DNA of 64,000 bases, from NCBI RefSeq assembly GCF_001619875.1, contig NZ_LRFC01000008.1, forward strand, positions 140,923-204,922. The letters are read 5' to 3'. Below the pieces are notes generated by a model. That model was not told the origin of the DNA. It did no database searches and saw only the letters and a program-made list of their open reading frames with translations. Positions 25,449 to 34,826 of the stretch are shown here, piece after piece (the first letter of the stretch is position 1; every line of letters begins with the position of its first letter). The translations under genes were made by a program, and so were the position numbers. Source of the DNA: Fictibacillus phosphorivorans (GTDB taxonomy: Bacteria > Bacillota > Bacilli > Bacillales > Fictibacillaceae).

Positions 25449-26759
25449 TTATGCGGAGAAAATAACAATTCTTCCTCTGATAAGTGCAATGATAAATCCG
25501 ACAATCGCACCGATTATAGCTGGTAAAAGCCAGCCGATTCCTTCTGCATATAAAGGAATATAAGAGTAGAACTGTTCAATTGAACCTAGGTTAAAGCCAA
25601 ATGCTTTTAATCCGTCTGCAATGGAAATGAGTGCTGTAGCAATGATTCCACCAATGTAAACTTCTTGTCTGCCTGAAAAGGCATCGTGAAAATAAGAAAG
25701 AATGATGAGTACAATGGCTATTGGATAGATAGCAGTTAAAACAGGAACAGAAACTTTGATTAACTGACTTAGACCAAGATTCGCTACACCTGCACTAAAA
25801 ATACTTAACACTAAAATAACGGCTTTATAAGAAAGCTTCGGAAACATTTTATTTGCAAACTCACCGCATGCTGTTACAAGTCCAACTGATGTAGTTAAGC
25901 AGGCAAGTGCTACAGCAAGGCCAAGAAGTAAATTTCCGGGTTGTCCAAACAATTGGGAAACGACATTTGTTAAGATCTGTCCACCATTATCTGATTTGCC
26001 CAGTGATTGACTTGTTGCGCCAAGGTATGCAAGGATTCCATACACTGCTGCTAAACATAAAGCGGCAATAACACCTGCTTTGATAACCATTTTAGTCACT
26101 TGTTCTTTCTTCATACCTGGTTGCTTTACCGCTGTGATTACAACGATTCCAAATGCAAGAGCACCAAGTGTATCCATTGTTAAATAGCCATCCATGAACC
26201 CTTTGATTAACGGGCTGCTCGCATATTCTGGCGTTGCTTGCCCTAACTTTCCAACCGGTGTAATTATTGCTTTTACAAGTACAGTTCCGATTATAATCAA
26301 CAACAAAGGTGTTAAGATGTTGCCAATCCGGTCAACAAGCTTTGAAGGATTTAATGCTAGCCAGTACGTTAGAGCAAAAAAAGCGACAGTAAATAAAAAT
26401 AAAGGCAATCCGCCCTTTATACTCTCAGGCAAAAATGGCATAACCGCCATTTCATATGCAACGGTTCCTGTTCTCGGAATTCCAAAAAACGGTCCGATTG
26501 CTAAATAGAGAATAACAGCAAAACCTACTCCAAATAGAGGATTTACACGTTCTGTCAGAGTCTGTAGTCCCCCACCTGAACGAGCTAGCGCGATAACGCC
26601 TAATAATGGTAAACCGACTCCTGTTATAAAAAAGCCAAGCATGGATTGCCAGACCAAAACTCCTGCTGACTGTCCTAATGCTGGCGGAAAAATTAAATTC
26701 CCAGCCCCAAAAAACAAAGCAAATAACATCAAGCCCACCGAGAGCGTTCGTTTCTCCAT
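25449..26759 (-). CDS. brnQ: Branched-chain amino acid:cation symporter
   Basis: The start is ATG 26759 after GGAGGAGGACAACTAAC. The 436-residue protein has twelve predicted helices and the LIVCS-family opening GLMLFALFFGAGNLIFPP. It imports leucine, isoleucine and valine with Na+ or H+. B. subtilis has two such proteins (BrnQ, BraB), and I cannot say which this one matches. No T-box or clear CodY site is visible upstream. Confidence 0.9.
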   Translation of the reverse strand: MEKRTLSVGLMLFALFFGAGNLIFPPALGQSAGVLVWQSMLGFFITGVGLPLLGVIALARSGGGLQTLTERVNPLFGVGFAVILYLAIGPFFGIPRTGTVAYEMAVMPFLPESIKGGLPLFLFTVAFFALTYWLALNPSKLVDRIGNILTPLLLIIIGTVLVKAIITPVGKLGQATPEYASSPLIKGFMDGYLTMDTLGALAFGIVVITAVKQPGMKKEQVTKMVIKAGVIAALCLAAVYGILAYLGATSQSLGKSDNGGQILTNVVSQLFGQPGNLLLGLAVALACLTTSVGLVTACGEFANKMFPKLSYKAVILVLSIFSAGVANLGLSQLIKVSVPVLTAIYPIAIVLIILSYFHDAFSGRQEVYIGGIIATALISIADGLKAFGFNLGSIEQFYSYIPLYAEGIGWLLPAIIGAIVGFIIALIRGRIVIFSA

Positions 26760-26909
26760 GTTAGTTGTCCTCCTCCGTGGTCGTTTATTTAAATTAGTAT
26801 ATATCGAATTTTGTCGAATTATTTTTAATCCATATGTATTTGTAACATGATATTTGATTGGAGTCAATATTCAGATATAAAGAATTTTCTAATAAATGAT
26901 GACAAAATG

Positions 26910-26942
26910 TAAGGGCTGAGAATTTGCTCAGCCCTTTGTTAT
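26910..26942. terminator. Terminator after the YhcN/YlaJ-like gene
   Basis: AAGGGCTGAG and CTCAGCCCTT form a 10-bp stem next to the stop codon at 26946. Confidence 0.65.
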
Positions 26943-26945
26943 TGA

Positions 26946-27491
26946 TTAACGGTTTGTTGGAAACACGCGTTGAATCGTTTCATTAAACTCTTTGATGAAA
27001 CCTGACACTGGATTTCCTTTGTTGATCTCATCTGCATAACCTCTCAAACGATCCATGAAATCAGGGTTTGTAGAAACAAATACATCATTGATGTCTGGGT
27101 CTGTGCTTCTTACAGCATCCCCAATTTTTTTCTCTGTTTCTTTCGATAATTTTTGGCTCTCTCCGCCTTCGAGCATAGCAGCGACATAAGCATTATTATC
27201 GGTAACGATAACCGTAGCGTTCTGAACTTCTTTTAAGTCTGTAACTTTATTAGCAGCTTCGTCAGCAACATCCATTCGCGCATTTTCATCGTAACGGTAG
27301 TTGTCTGTCCCCATGTTCATATTGTTGTTCATATCGTTCATGTCACGGTCAGCACGATTATCATAATTTACTTTTGTCATGTTATCACGTGCTTCTCTTC
27401 CTAAGTCCTTATCATTATTGTTCATACCACAAGCACCTAAAAAGGAAGAAAGCATAACTGCCATAGATGTAACAAGAATAGTCTTTTTCAT
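26946..27491 (-). CDS. YhcN/YlaJ-family sporulation lipoprotein
   Basis: The start is ATG 27491 after AAAGGAGTGTCATTTA. The 181-residue protein has a lipobox signal (SSFLGACGM), an Asn/Asp/Met-rich linker (MNDMNNNMNMGTDNY), then a YhcN/YlaJ-type domain with ADEAANKVTDLKEVQNATVIVTDNNAYVAAM. Members are found in spores, commonly the inner spore membrane, and some affect germination or outgrowth. The exact member is not assigned. Confidence 0.8.
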   Translation of the reverse strand: MKKTILVTSMAVMLSSFLGACGMNNNDKDLGREARDNMTKVNYDNRADRDMNDMNNNMNMGTDNYRYDENARMDVADEAANKVTDLKEVQNATVIVTDNNAYVAAMLEGGESQKLSKETEKKIGDAVRSTDPDINDVFVSTNPDFMDRLRGYADEINKGNPVSGFIKEFNETIQRVFPTNR

Positions 27492-27591
27492 TAAATGACA
27501 CTCCTTTAAAAATTTTTGACTGTCATCTAATAAAATTTGTAGGAACAAGGGAAAATATACATAGGGGCCGTAATTGCAAGGAAATGGATAT

Positions 27592-27621
27592 AAAAAAACG
27601 CCTCCCCAATCAGGCAGACGA
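27592..27621 (-). terminator. Terminator after dedA-like gene
   Basis: Minus-strand CGTCTGCC and GGGGAGGCG pair with one mismatch, followed by seven Ts, right after the stop at 27625. Confidence 0.65.
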
Positions 27622-27624
27622 TTT

Positions 27625-28239
27625 CTATTTAAATCCTTCGTTAGAATATGAACTTTTGTTTTTCGGCTTGAAGATTAGCCAAGCAATGACACTAAGAACA
27701 ACAATCGTAAATGCATACAACCCAATTTTATGGATTACATCCATCACAAGAGCCCAGCGTCCTGCAAGCTGATAGCCAATCAGTAAGAAAAAGGAACACC
27801 AAAATACAGCTCCGGTATAGGCATAAAGGGCAAACTGCCTCCAGTTTAATGAATACATTCCTGCAAAATAAGCAGTCAGATGTCTAACACCTGGCATGAA
27901 GTACCCAAAGAACAAAGCTGCCTTTCCATATTTCAAAAAGAAATTTTGTGTTTTATTTATTTTATCTTCGGAAATTCCAATCTTCGGGCCTAGTTTTTTT
28001 AATAAAGGCTTACCAAAGCTTGTTCCAATATAATAACTCCCCGTTATACCTGTAATCGCACCTAAAAAAGCACTTAATACAGCAGGCACTGCTTCAAGAT
28101 CTCCTGCAAAGATGAAGTAGCCTACTGTGGCAAGAAGGATTTCATCAGGAATCGGCAGCCCAATAATACCTAATGCCAATAATAAAAAAATCCCAAAATA
28201 ACTATATTGATGAATAATATTTATTAAGTCAAATTCCAT
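27625..28239 (-). CDS. DedA-family membrane protein
   Basis: A SNARE-associated/DedA protein of about 204 residues from ATG 28239 (12 codons longer if the upstream ATG is used). It shows the family's GLPIPDEILLATVGYF near the N-terminus, GSYYIGTSFGKP, and FLKYGKAALFFGYFMPGVRHLTAYFAGM, with the conserved Arg in the re-entrant region. DedA proteins are proton-coupled lipid scramblases/flippases for carriers such as undecaprenyl phosphate or phosphatidylethanolamine. Which lipid applies here is not known. Confidence 0.82.
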   Translation of the reverse strand: MEFDLINIIHQYSYFGIFLLLALGIIGLPIPDEILLATVGYFIFAGDLEAVPAVLSAFLGAITGITGSYYIGTSFGKPLLKKLGPKIGISEDKINKTQNFFLKYGKAALFFGYFMPGVRHLTAYFAGMYSLNWRQFALYAYTGAVFWCSFFLLIGYQLAGRWALVMDVIHKIGLYAFTIVVLSVIAWLIFKPKNKSSYSNEGFK

Positions 28240-28360
28240 GACGTCACCAACTTCTTTTTTTACACCTTCTACCATTGTAACGATAAATTAGGTATTTTGG
28301 GAAGGGGAAAATACATTTTATAAGAATATTATAACATATGCATATGGGACGAGATGGACC

Positions 28361-28876
28361 CTATGTGCGTATTCCCTGTAAATCAAACCATGCAAAGCAT
28401 TCTTCCGTTAGTTCTTGCTTACCAATCAGAATTTGTTCCTCGTCTATTTTTTTCCCGCCTAATGAAATATAAGCTTGTTTAGCGGGATTATCTTTCAAAA
28501 CCCAAACAATCATACTGTTCTTGTCTATCGCTGCAAGTTCAGTCACAAACATGCGTAACATTTTCGTTCCAAATCCCTTTTGCTGGACATGTTTTAATAA
28601 GTAAAAGGCATATACTTCTCCCGCGTTTGGATGATGGGATCGAATAGCACCTCCAGAAATAAAGCCGCATAGATTTCTTTCGTCATCTTCTAAAACTAAA
28701 ACGATATGTGAATTTCCTTGCCTTAGCCATTTTTCCCATTTGGCTGTTCGTTCTTCAATCGACATTTGTGCCAAGTAGTCTGAATCCACTAATCCCTTAT
28801 ACGATTGCTGCCAGCTTTTTACGTGCACTTGTGCGATGTTAGCTGCGTCTGTTAGAACAGCCCGTCTTATTTTCAT
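28361..28876 (-). CDS. GNAT-family N-acetyltransferase
   Basis: The start is ATG 28876 after GAGGTGAACAAC. The 171-residue protein follows the GNAT fold, with IRRAVLTDAANIAQVHVKSWQQSYKGL at the start and the acetyl-CoA loop HVQQKGFGTKMLRMF in motif A. It resembles ribosomal-protein or small-molecule acetyltransferases of Bacillus. Substrate unknown. Confidence 0.8.
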   Translation of the reverse strand: MKIRRAVLTDAANIAQVHVKSWQQSYKGLVDSDYLAQMSIEERTAKWEKWLRQGNSHIVLVLEDDERNLCGFISGGAIRSHHPNAGEVYAFYLLKHVQQKGFGTKMLRMFVTELAAIDKNSMIVWVLKDNPAKQAYISLGGKKIDEEQILIGKQELTEECFAWFDLQGIRT

Positions 28877-28905
28877 GTTGTTCACCTCATGTTAGTATTT
28901 TTCAA

Positions 28906-29824
28906 CTAAATCCACCACTTGCTTTGCGGCAATAGTGTTACAGGCAGTTGAAACCTTTCTTCAAACCAAGGTTTCATGTGTGTTGCATGCACTAAATATT
29001 CAGAGGCTGCATGTGAAACTCCTATTAAACTCATTGATGTTGTACCAATAAAATTTTTCATTTGTTCATATTTCTTTTTCCCATAATCATTATCGATATG
29101 ACAATGCACTTCTCCCGTCAAATAAGCTTGTGCTCCCATCTTTTCCGCTTCTTTCATTGCATTAACTTTATCACCACAGCCTGCTACGATTGCTATTTTT
29201 GTAATTTGAGAGTGTGGAGTTCCCTGAACATCTGCATAAGGAATAGAAAAAACTTCTTTTGATGCAGCAATCAAATGTTCTGTAGAAATGGGGTCAACCT
29301 CACATATGACACCACATGCTCCTTTCTCATCATGAAAAAACTCACCAACTACTTCTGCATTGAATGCTTCAGCTATCGCATCGCTCGTACTGATTACTCT
29401 GGAATAATCAAGCGGTACATGAAGAGTATATACAGATAGAAACTTACCTTTCATCTGTTGTATATAATGAGGAGCAATAGGGATAAAATCCTCTTCCCCA
29501 CTTTCCTCGGGGATCACCACACTCCATAACGAGTGGATGGTGCATAAATAACAAATCGCCAGGGCTGCTTTCTTCAATAAAACGAGTTAACACTTCGTCT
29601 GATGGAAACACAGCCAGAAAAACACGGCTAACCTCTTCTTTTCCTCTTAACATGAGTCCGTTAAAAAGTTGTGTAAATTCTGTTTCGAATTCCTTTCTCC
29701 AATCAAAGGCAATAGTGTCATATACCATAGGGATAAAACGGCTGAACGCTGGATCTGTTCCGATCTCCCTATAACGGACAAAAAGCTCATCAATTGCAGC
29801 ATCGATCTTTCTCAATTGAACCAT
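28906..29824 (-). pseudogene. NIF3-like dinuclear metal protein gene interrupted by a frameshift
   Basis: The reading frame starting at ATG 29824 encodes VQLRKIDAAIDELF through DLLFMHHPLVMECGDPRGKWGRGF, then leaves the family and stops at 29444. The next frame continues the homology at once with IPIAPHYIQQMKGKFLSVYTLHVPLDYSR and runs to GEVHCHIDNDYG and the end at 28906. One extra T in a TTTT run (plus-strand A run 29485-29488) explains the break. Both metal-binding halves are otherwise intact, so this is a recent mutation, a sequencing error or, less likely, programmed +1 shifting. NIF3 proteins are hexameric metal-binding proteins of uncertain function. Confidence 0.8.
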
Positions 29825-29828
29825 GTTA

Positions 29829-30254
29829 TTACTCACCTATCCTTTTTATAAAATAAATAATCTCTGGATCTCCCTCATCTAAGTTGTCAACCTTACCACT
29901 TTTACTGAACCCATTCTTCGTGAACACCCTTTTCATAGACTCGTTTGATTCATTGGTGGATGAGAATATTTTTACTGTTGGTGAAATCTGTTTGATTCGG
30001 CTCAATAAGGCACTAGCTAGACCTTTTCTTTGATGTGCTGGATCGATCATAAGAAGAGATATAAAACAGCATTCAAAAAAATGAACATGATAGATAAGAA
30101 ATCCAAATAATTCACCTTCTGAAGATATGATTAAGCACCTTTCCTCTATTACTGCCTGACTTATCTCTCCTTTTCTTCGATCACTTCCAATTATTCTTTG
30201 ATCAATATTTATAATTGCATTGATATCCTGTTCATTTGCTTGCCGGATTTCCAT
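29829..30254 (-). CDS. GNAT-family N-acetyltransferase
   Basis: The start is ATG 30254, nine bases after GAGG. The 141-residue protein has IRQANEQDINAIINID at the start and the acetyl-CoA motif HQRKGLASALLSRI, followed by a typical C-terminal KRVFTKNGFSKSGKV. Its stop lies just before the start of the NIF3-like gene, so the two are probably co-transcribed. Substrate unknown. Confidence 0.82.
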   Translation of the reverse strand: MEIRQANEQDINAIINIDQRIIGSDRRKGEISQAVIEERCLIISSEGELFGFLIYHVHFFECCFISLLMIDPAHQRKGLASALLSRIKQISPTVKIFSSTNESNESMKRVFTKNGFSKSGKVDNLDEGDPEIIYFIKRIGE

Positions 30255-30322
30255 ATGTATCATCCTCTTTGTGATTATGAATGGGTTTGCTACAATAAAG
30301 AGAAAAAAGTTGAGGTGTTAAT

Positions 30323-30634
30323 ATGGCTATTGTAGACATTACGATCATTCCAATCGGTACAGAAACGCCAAGTGTCAGTGCTTATGTAGCAGAAATTCAA
30401 AAAGTTCTTGAGCAAAACAAAGATAAAGTGAACTACCAGCTTACGCCAATGAGCACATTAATCGAGGGGGAACTCTCAGATCTTTTTGATGTCATCCAGC
30501 AGTTGCATGAAGTGCCGTTCTCTAAAGGCATTCAGCGGGTTGCAACGAATATCAGGATAGATGACCGCAGAGATAAAAAGTCCACGATGGCTGGTAAACT
30601 GAAAGCTGTTGAGGCACAGATGAGTAAGGAGTAA
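30323..30634 (+). CDS. Thiamine-binding protein of the MTH1187/YqgV family
   Basis: A 103-residue protein of one small ferredoxin-like domain, beginning MAIVDITIIPIGTETPSVSAYVA and including LTPMSTLIEGELSDLFDVI, the hallmarks of the UPF0045/MTH1187 family. Members bind thiamine or hydroxymethylpyrimidine, often as tetramers. Its job may be buffering or scavenging of thiamine precursors. No thi genes are adjacent and no TPP riboswitch precedes it. Confidence 0.85.
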   Translation: MAIVDITIIPIGTETPSVSAYVAEIQKVLEQNKDKVNYQLTPMSTLIEGELSDLFDVIQQLHEVPFSKGIQRVATNIRIDDRRDKKSTMAGKLKAVEAQMSKE

Positions 30635-30674
30635 GTGCAGGATTTGCTCGTGTGCTAAGTTGAGAGTAAATCTT

Positions 30675-30732
30675 GTATGGCGCTCGTATTTTCCGTATGG
30701 CGCTCATATTTTCCGTATGGCGCTCGTTCAGC
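30675..30732. repeat. 20-bp periodic array D (core GTATGGCGCTC)
   Basis: Units start at 30675, 30695 and 30715, exactly 20 bp apart. The first two match over the whole unit except one base (GTATGGCGCTC, A or G, TATTTTCC) and the third diverges after the core. It lies between the converging thiamine-binding and flotillin genes. Confidence 0.8.
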
Positions 30733-30786
30733 ATGCAATTTATGCTGCTGAACGAGCTTTAAACCAATCTATGCATACATATTTAG

Positions 30787-30836
30787 AAAAAAGCTTACTC
30801 TCATAGGGCTATTTGCCCCGCACAGAGTAAGCTTTC
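30787..30836 (-). terminator. Terminator after floT
   Basis: AAAGCTTACTCT and AGAGTAAGCTTT pair perfectly around a loop with a second small hairpin; six Ts follow on the minus strand. Confidence 0.8.
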
Positions 30837-30842
30837 CTCAAT

Positions 30843-32408
30843 TTATTCGCCTTTTGTAACTTTTACTTCAGCCTTTTCCTTCGTTGCTACCGCATTTGGC
30901 TGCTTTTTGGCAAAATCGATGCGAAGATCGTCAATGCTTTGGCGCACGTTGCCTTTGCCTGAGAAGTTCTCCAATAATTCTTTAACATCAATGCCAGATG
31001 AAGCTTTTAATGATTCTTGCAGAGAGGACATCAAGTTTGTCGCATAACCTGTTATACGGTTCGCCCCGCCGTTCTCACTGCCGCCTGTATCCACGACTGT
31101 GATTTTATCAATGTTAGAAAGTGGTGCTGCCACTTGCTTCGCGTATTCCGGAAGCATCTTAATCATCATATCCATCATCGCAGCTTGGCCGTACAACTCG
31201 AACGCTTCGGCAATCTTCTGCTTCGCTTCGGCTTCAGCAAGACCTTTCAGACGGATAACGTCTGCTTCAGATTCCCCTTTTGCACGTTCTGCTTCTGCTC
31301 TTGAAAGACCGTCTAAACGTACTTTTTCAGCCTCAGCTTTTGCCATCGCTTCAACGCGATATTTATGAGCATCTGCCTCAGCGACCTGTTTGCGTTTGTC
31401 GGCTTCCGCAGACTGTTCAACAGCATAGCGATCTGCGTCAGCCTTCTTCTTCACTTCTGAGTCATACTGCTTTTCACGGCGCAGAATCTCTTTTTCTTCA
31501 AGTTCGATCTGCTTTTGACGTTCTATGATTTTGATCTGCATCTGCTGTTCTGTAACTTGCTGTTTTGCGATTGCTTCTTCTAGATGATAAGCCTGGTCAG
31601 CTCTTGCCTTCGCAACATCTTGCTCACGGCGGAACTCAGCTACTTTTAACTGGTTCATCTTTTCTGCTTCAGCGACTTCCGTTGCACGCCCTAACTCGGA
31701 CTGTTTCGCTTCTTTATCTGCTTCAGCACGCTTGATGCGCGTTTCTTTTTCCGCTTCCGCCATTGCCATATCAGCATCACGTTTAATTTGTGCAATACGC
31801 GGTTTACCTAGTGCGTCTAAATATCCATTCTTATCGCGCAGATCCTTAATCGTAAATGAAACGATAATCAATCCCATTTTTGCAAGGTCTTGAGAAGCAA
31901 CACGCTGAACTTCTTGCGAGAATTTTTCACGATTTTTATAAATTTCTTCAACGGTCATAGAACCTAGAATGGAACGCAAATGACCTTCAAGTACTTCACG
32001 AGCTTCGTTTTCACGATCTTCTTTCAACTTTCCTAAAAACTGTTCGGCTGCAGTCGCGATTTCGCCGATCGAACTGCCGACTTTTATAATCGCGGTTCCG
32101 TCAGCCATAACAGGAACCCCTTGCTCTGTATAAACTTCTGGCGTTTGAACATCCAGTTTGCTCGTTAATAAGCTTAGCGGCTTTGCTTGTTGAAATACTG
32201 GCAGAACGAACGTACCACCACCGCGTACAATTTTAATCCGGTTTCCAGATTCGTCGATATTGACGTTCTTACTTCCTAAGAAACTTCCTGTTACGATTAA
32301 TGCTTCATCAGGACTTGCTGTACGATATTTTGTAATAAAAACACTAATAAGAGCAGCAATCAAAAATACAACAATCCCGATTACAATAAATAACGGTGAA
32401 AAACCCAT
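30843..32408 (-). CDS. floT: Flotillin-like scaffold protein
   Basis: A 521-residue protein: an N-terminal membrane hairpin (FIVIGIVVFLIAALISVFI), an SPFH/PHB domain (about residues 35-230, TVEEIYKNREKFSQEVQRVASQDLAKMG), then a long coiled coil rich in EA repeats such as RAEADKEAKQ and KGLAEAEAKQKIAEAF. This is the FloT/YuaG arrangement, organising membrane microdomains for signalling, secretion and cell-wall proteins. It follows the NfeD-like yuaF gene by 14 bp, as in B. subtilis, where the operon is sigma-W-controlled. I did not find a clear sigma-W promoter here. Confidence 0.93.
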   Translation of the reverse strand: MGFSPLFIVIGIVVFLIAALISVFITKYRTASPDEALIVTGSFLGSKNVNIDESGNRIKIVRGGGTFVLPVFQQAKPLSLLTSKLDVQTPEVYTEQGVPVMADGTAIIKVGSSIGEIATAAEQFLGKLKEDRENEAREVLEGHLRSILGSMTVEEIYKNREKFSQEVQRVASQDLAKMGLIIVSFTIKDLRDKNGYLDALGKPRIAQIKRDADMAMAEAEKETRIKRAEADKEAKQSELGRATEVAEAEKMNQLKVAEFRREQDVAKARADQAYHLEEAIAKQQVTEQQMQIKIIERQKQIELEEKEILRREKQYDSEVKKKADADRYAVEQSAEADKRKQVAEADAHKYRVEAMAKAEAEKVRLDGLSRAEAERAKGESEADVIRLKGLAEAEAKQKIAEAFELYGQAAMMDMMIKMLPEYAKQVAAPLSNIDKITVVDTGGSENGGANRITGYATNLMSSLQESLKASSGIDVKELLENFSGKGNVRQSIDDLRIDFAKKQPNAVATKEKAEVKVTKGE

Positions 32409-32422
32409 AACAACCCCTCCAG

Positions 32423-32956
32423 TTAATGAATATATGTTTGTTCTACTTGCTCATATCGCATGACGGATACAACACCTTTTTGTATATCGATGATCAGCAC
32501 TTTTTCCCCTTGTGAAATCGGCTTGTTATCCATACTTATAGCAGATTTAGAAATTCTTCCGCTAATGCCTTCAATTAAAATTTCGCCAAACCCATCTGTA
32601 GGAACAGTCGTTAGGACTGTGCCAACCCTGCCCTTTAGATCTTCATCACGATAGACAAGAGATTCTTCTGAAGATCGAATGGGCATAAGAATGAAAACGT
32701 TTAGAAGAGTAACGAGCAATAACGATAGCAATGCACTAAAAACCAGTATGAACCAGCTGTTAATATCGGTCATTACCTCTAATAAATATCCTGAAGCCGA
32801 TCCAATCGTTAAAAAGGATAGGATGAGCGATGGATGTAAAAAATCCAAAGCCGCTTCAAGCATGTCACCAAATAGGATATACACGAAAGTAATGCACCCA
32901 AAAATAATAAAACTGCCCAAATAGATCGTAGACAACGGATATCCAAACAGTTCCAT
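32423..32956 (-). CDS. yuaF: NfeD-like membrane protein YuaF
   Basis: The start is ATG 32956 after CAGGAGAGATGACC. The 177-residue protein has four hydrophobic helices followed by an OB-fold domain (GRVGTVLTTVPTDGFGEILIEGISGRISKSA) typical of short NfeD proteins. These work with flotillins in microdomains. It lies directly upstream of floT in one operon. Confidence 0.88.
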   Translation of the reverse strand: MELFGYPLSTIYLGSFIIFGCITFVYILFGDMLEAALDFLHPSLILSFLTIGSASGYLLEVMTDINSWFILVFSALLSLLLVTLLNVFILMPIRSSEESLVYRDEDLKGRVGTVLTTVPTDGFGEILIEGISGRISKSAISMDNKPISQGEKVLIIDIQKGVVSVMRYEQVEQTYIH

Positions 32957-33177
32957 GGTCATCTCTCCTGTCTTGATAATTTTGATAAGTAACCACCACA
33001 TCCTAACGTCAAATTAATTTAACCTTACCAAACCAAACAGAAAAACTTTGTAAGAATTTGTCGACTTTTAAATAATTTCCAATATTGGTTTTATGTAGGT
33101 AATTACGCACACCTTTTGAAAAAGTTTCAATTTATTAACAAATTTTTGTATAATTTTGTTAAGAGAGGATGGTGTAT

Positions 33178-33861
33178 ATGAAGTATATTGATCAGTTAAG
33201 GGTGGCATTGCAAGAGAAAAAAAACCCGGAAGAAGCAGAAAAGATGAGCAAATATATGCGTGGTCAGTACGAGTATTTTGGATTGCGCGCACCCATAATG
33301 AAAGAAACGATGAAAGCCTTCATTAAAGAAAACGGACTTATCGCTCACAATGATCTTTTTTCCTTTTTAAGAGAAGCATGGTCTATGCCAGAACGCGAAA
33401 TGCAGATGGCCGGTCTAGCTTTGGCAGACAAGGTAAAAAAACAAATGACTCTAGAAGATATCGAGTGGATTGAATTTATCATTGTAAATAAAAGCTGGTG
33501 GGACACCGTTGATCATATTGCAAAACATATAGCGGGTTATTACTTTGCAAAGTTTCCTGAAGAGATCACACCGGTAACTGAACGTTGGATTGCCTCTAAG
33601 AACATATGGCTGATGCGTTCTGCTATTTTGTTTCAACTAGGGTATAAAGAAAAAACGGATCATAAGCTTTTGGCACACATCATTAAAGAAACGAAATACG
33701 AGCAAGACTTTTTTATACGTAAAGGGATTGGATGGGCACTTAGAGAGTACGCATACACGAACGAAGAGTGGGTGTGGGAGTTCGTACATAGTGAAGAATT
33801 AAGCCCGCTTTCATATAAAGAAGCCATCAAGAATATAAAGAAAACAAAGCAGCCGAGTTGA
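33178..33861 (+). CDS. AlkD-like DNA alkylation repair glycosylase
   Basis: The start is ATG 33178 after AGAGAGGATGGTGTAT. The 227-residue all-helical HEAT-like-repeat protein matches AlkD from Bacillus, with YMRGQYEYFGLRAPIMKE, the signature NKSWWDTVDHIA and KNIWLMRSAILFQL. AlkD excises N3- and N7-alkylpurines without base flipping. The catalytic-site Trp and Asp appear to be present in SWWDTVD. It is monocistronic with a terminator. Confidence 0.9.
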   Translation: MKYIDQLRVALQEKKNPEEAEKMSKYMRGQYEYFGLRAPIMKETMKAFIKENGLIAHNDLFSFLREAWSMPEREMQMAGLALADKVKKQMTLEDIEWIEFIIVNKSWWDTVDHIAKHIAGYYFAKFPEEITPVTERWIASKNIWLMRSAILFQLGYKEKTDHKLLAHIIKETKYEQDFFIRKGIGWALREYAYTNEEWVWEFVHSEELSPLSYKEAIKNIKKTKQPS

Positions 33862-33872
33862 TACGGCTGCTT
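33847..33872. terminator. Terminator between alkD-like and STAS genes
   Basis: GCAGCCG and CGGCTGC form a 7-bp GC-rich stem overlapping the stop codon at 33861; the T-run is short. Confidence 0.6.
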
Positions 33873-33886
33873 CATTATTATTCAAA

Positions 33887-34630
33887 TCAGTTCTCTAATT
33901 CTGCTACAACATACCGAATTGCATTGCGAAATGATACAAATGTTTGCTGATTCGTATGAACGCCAAGTGAGACCATATTTTTGACCATATCTTTAGGGAA
34001 TCCGCAGTATAATACTTTTGCCCCCATCAACTCGATAGAATTTGTCAGCTTCTGAATATCTTGTCCTAGGTTGTTATCCTTTATCGTCGTTGCGCCAGAA
34101 AAATCTAGTATGACATATTCAGTTTCATTCTTTAAACACTCGTTTAGTAGTTTCGTTGCTAATGTCTCAAGCCGTTCTAACGTTAGTTCTCCGATTAATG
34201 GTACAAGCAGTGTATGTTCCGCGACCGTTTGCAGAATAGGCGTTGACCATTCAGCGAGCATTGCTTTCATTCTTTCCTTTTCTTTTTCACGTTCTGTTAC
34301 ATCTTTCCACGTTAAAAGGTAACCAAGCTTCTTTCCTTTCACAACTAATTCATTAAGAATGAACCGGGCTGCAAATGTATCAAAGAGAACGAGTTCTACA
34401 TCAATTGGAAACTTGCCTTTTAAAAGTTCATCTTTGTGGAATGAGTTCTTAATAAATGTTGAGAGAGGAGTGCCAAGGATCTTTTCTCCAAAATGAACCT
34501 TTAACGTTTCTATTAATTTATTTGCACTTCTATTCATCCATGCTATTCGTAAATCTAAATCTATGAAAAATATATTTTCTTCTAAACAATTCAGAGTATC
34601 TTTAACGCTTCCATCTAGCTGATCAGTCAT
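33887..34630 (-). CDS. RsbR-like PAS-STAS signalling protein
   Basis: A 247-residue protein with an N-terminal PAS domain (IFFIDLDLRIAWMNRSANKLI to LLTWKDVTEREKEKERM) and a C-terminal STAS domain (VPLIGELTLERLETLATKLL, ILDFSGATTIKDNNLG, VLYCGFPKDMVKNMVSLGV). This resembles RsbR paralogues of the stressosome, which feed stress or light signals into sigma-B. A phosphorylatable Thr pair sits in SGATTIKD. It is far from any rsb operon and another STAS protein is encoded at 41839. Confidence 0.78.
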   Translation of the reverse strand: MTDQLDGSVKDTLNCLEENIFFIDLDLRIAWMNRSANKLIETLKVHFGEKILGTPLSTFIKNSFHKDELLKGKFPIDVELVLFDTFAARFILNELVVKGKKLGYLLTWKDVTEREKEKERMKAMLAEWSTPILQTVAEHTLLVPLIGELTLERLETLATKLLNECLKNETEYVILDFSGATTIKDNNLGQDIQKLTNSIELMGAKVLYCGFPKDMVKNMVSLGVHTNQQTFVSFRNAIRYVVAELEN

Positions 34631-34826
34631 TTTTTAGTCCCCTTTACTTTCATCCTTTCTCTATCATATCTAAGTTTTTGTAAATACTCTATGAATTCCC
34701 GTTTTGTTATGTAAGCGCTCTCTAAATCTTTACAAAAATCCCTGTTGTGTGATTGCTAAACTCCATGTAAAATGTCCATATCAAACAAACAATTGTATTT
34801 TCCACAAAAACAAAGGGGCGGATCAG

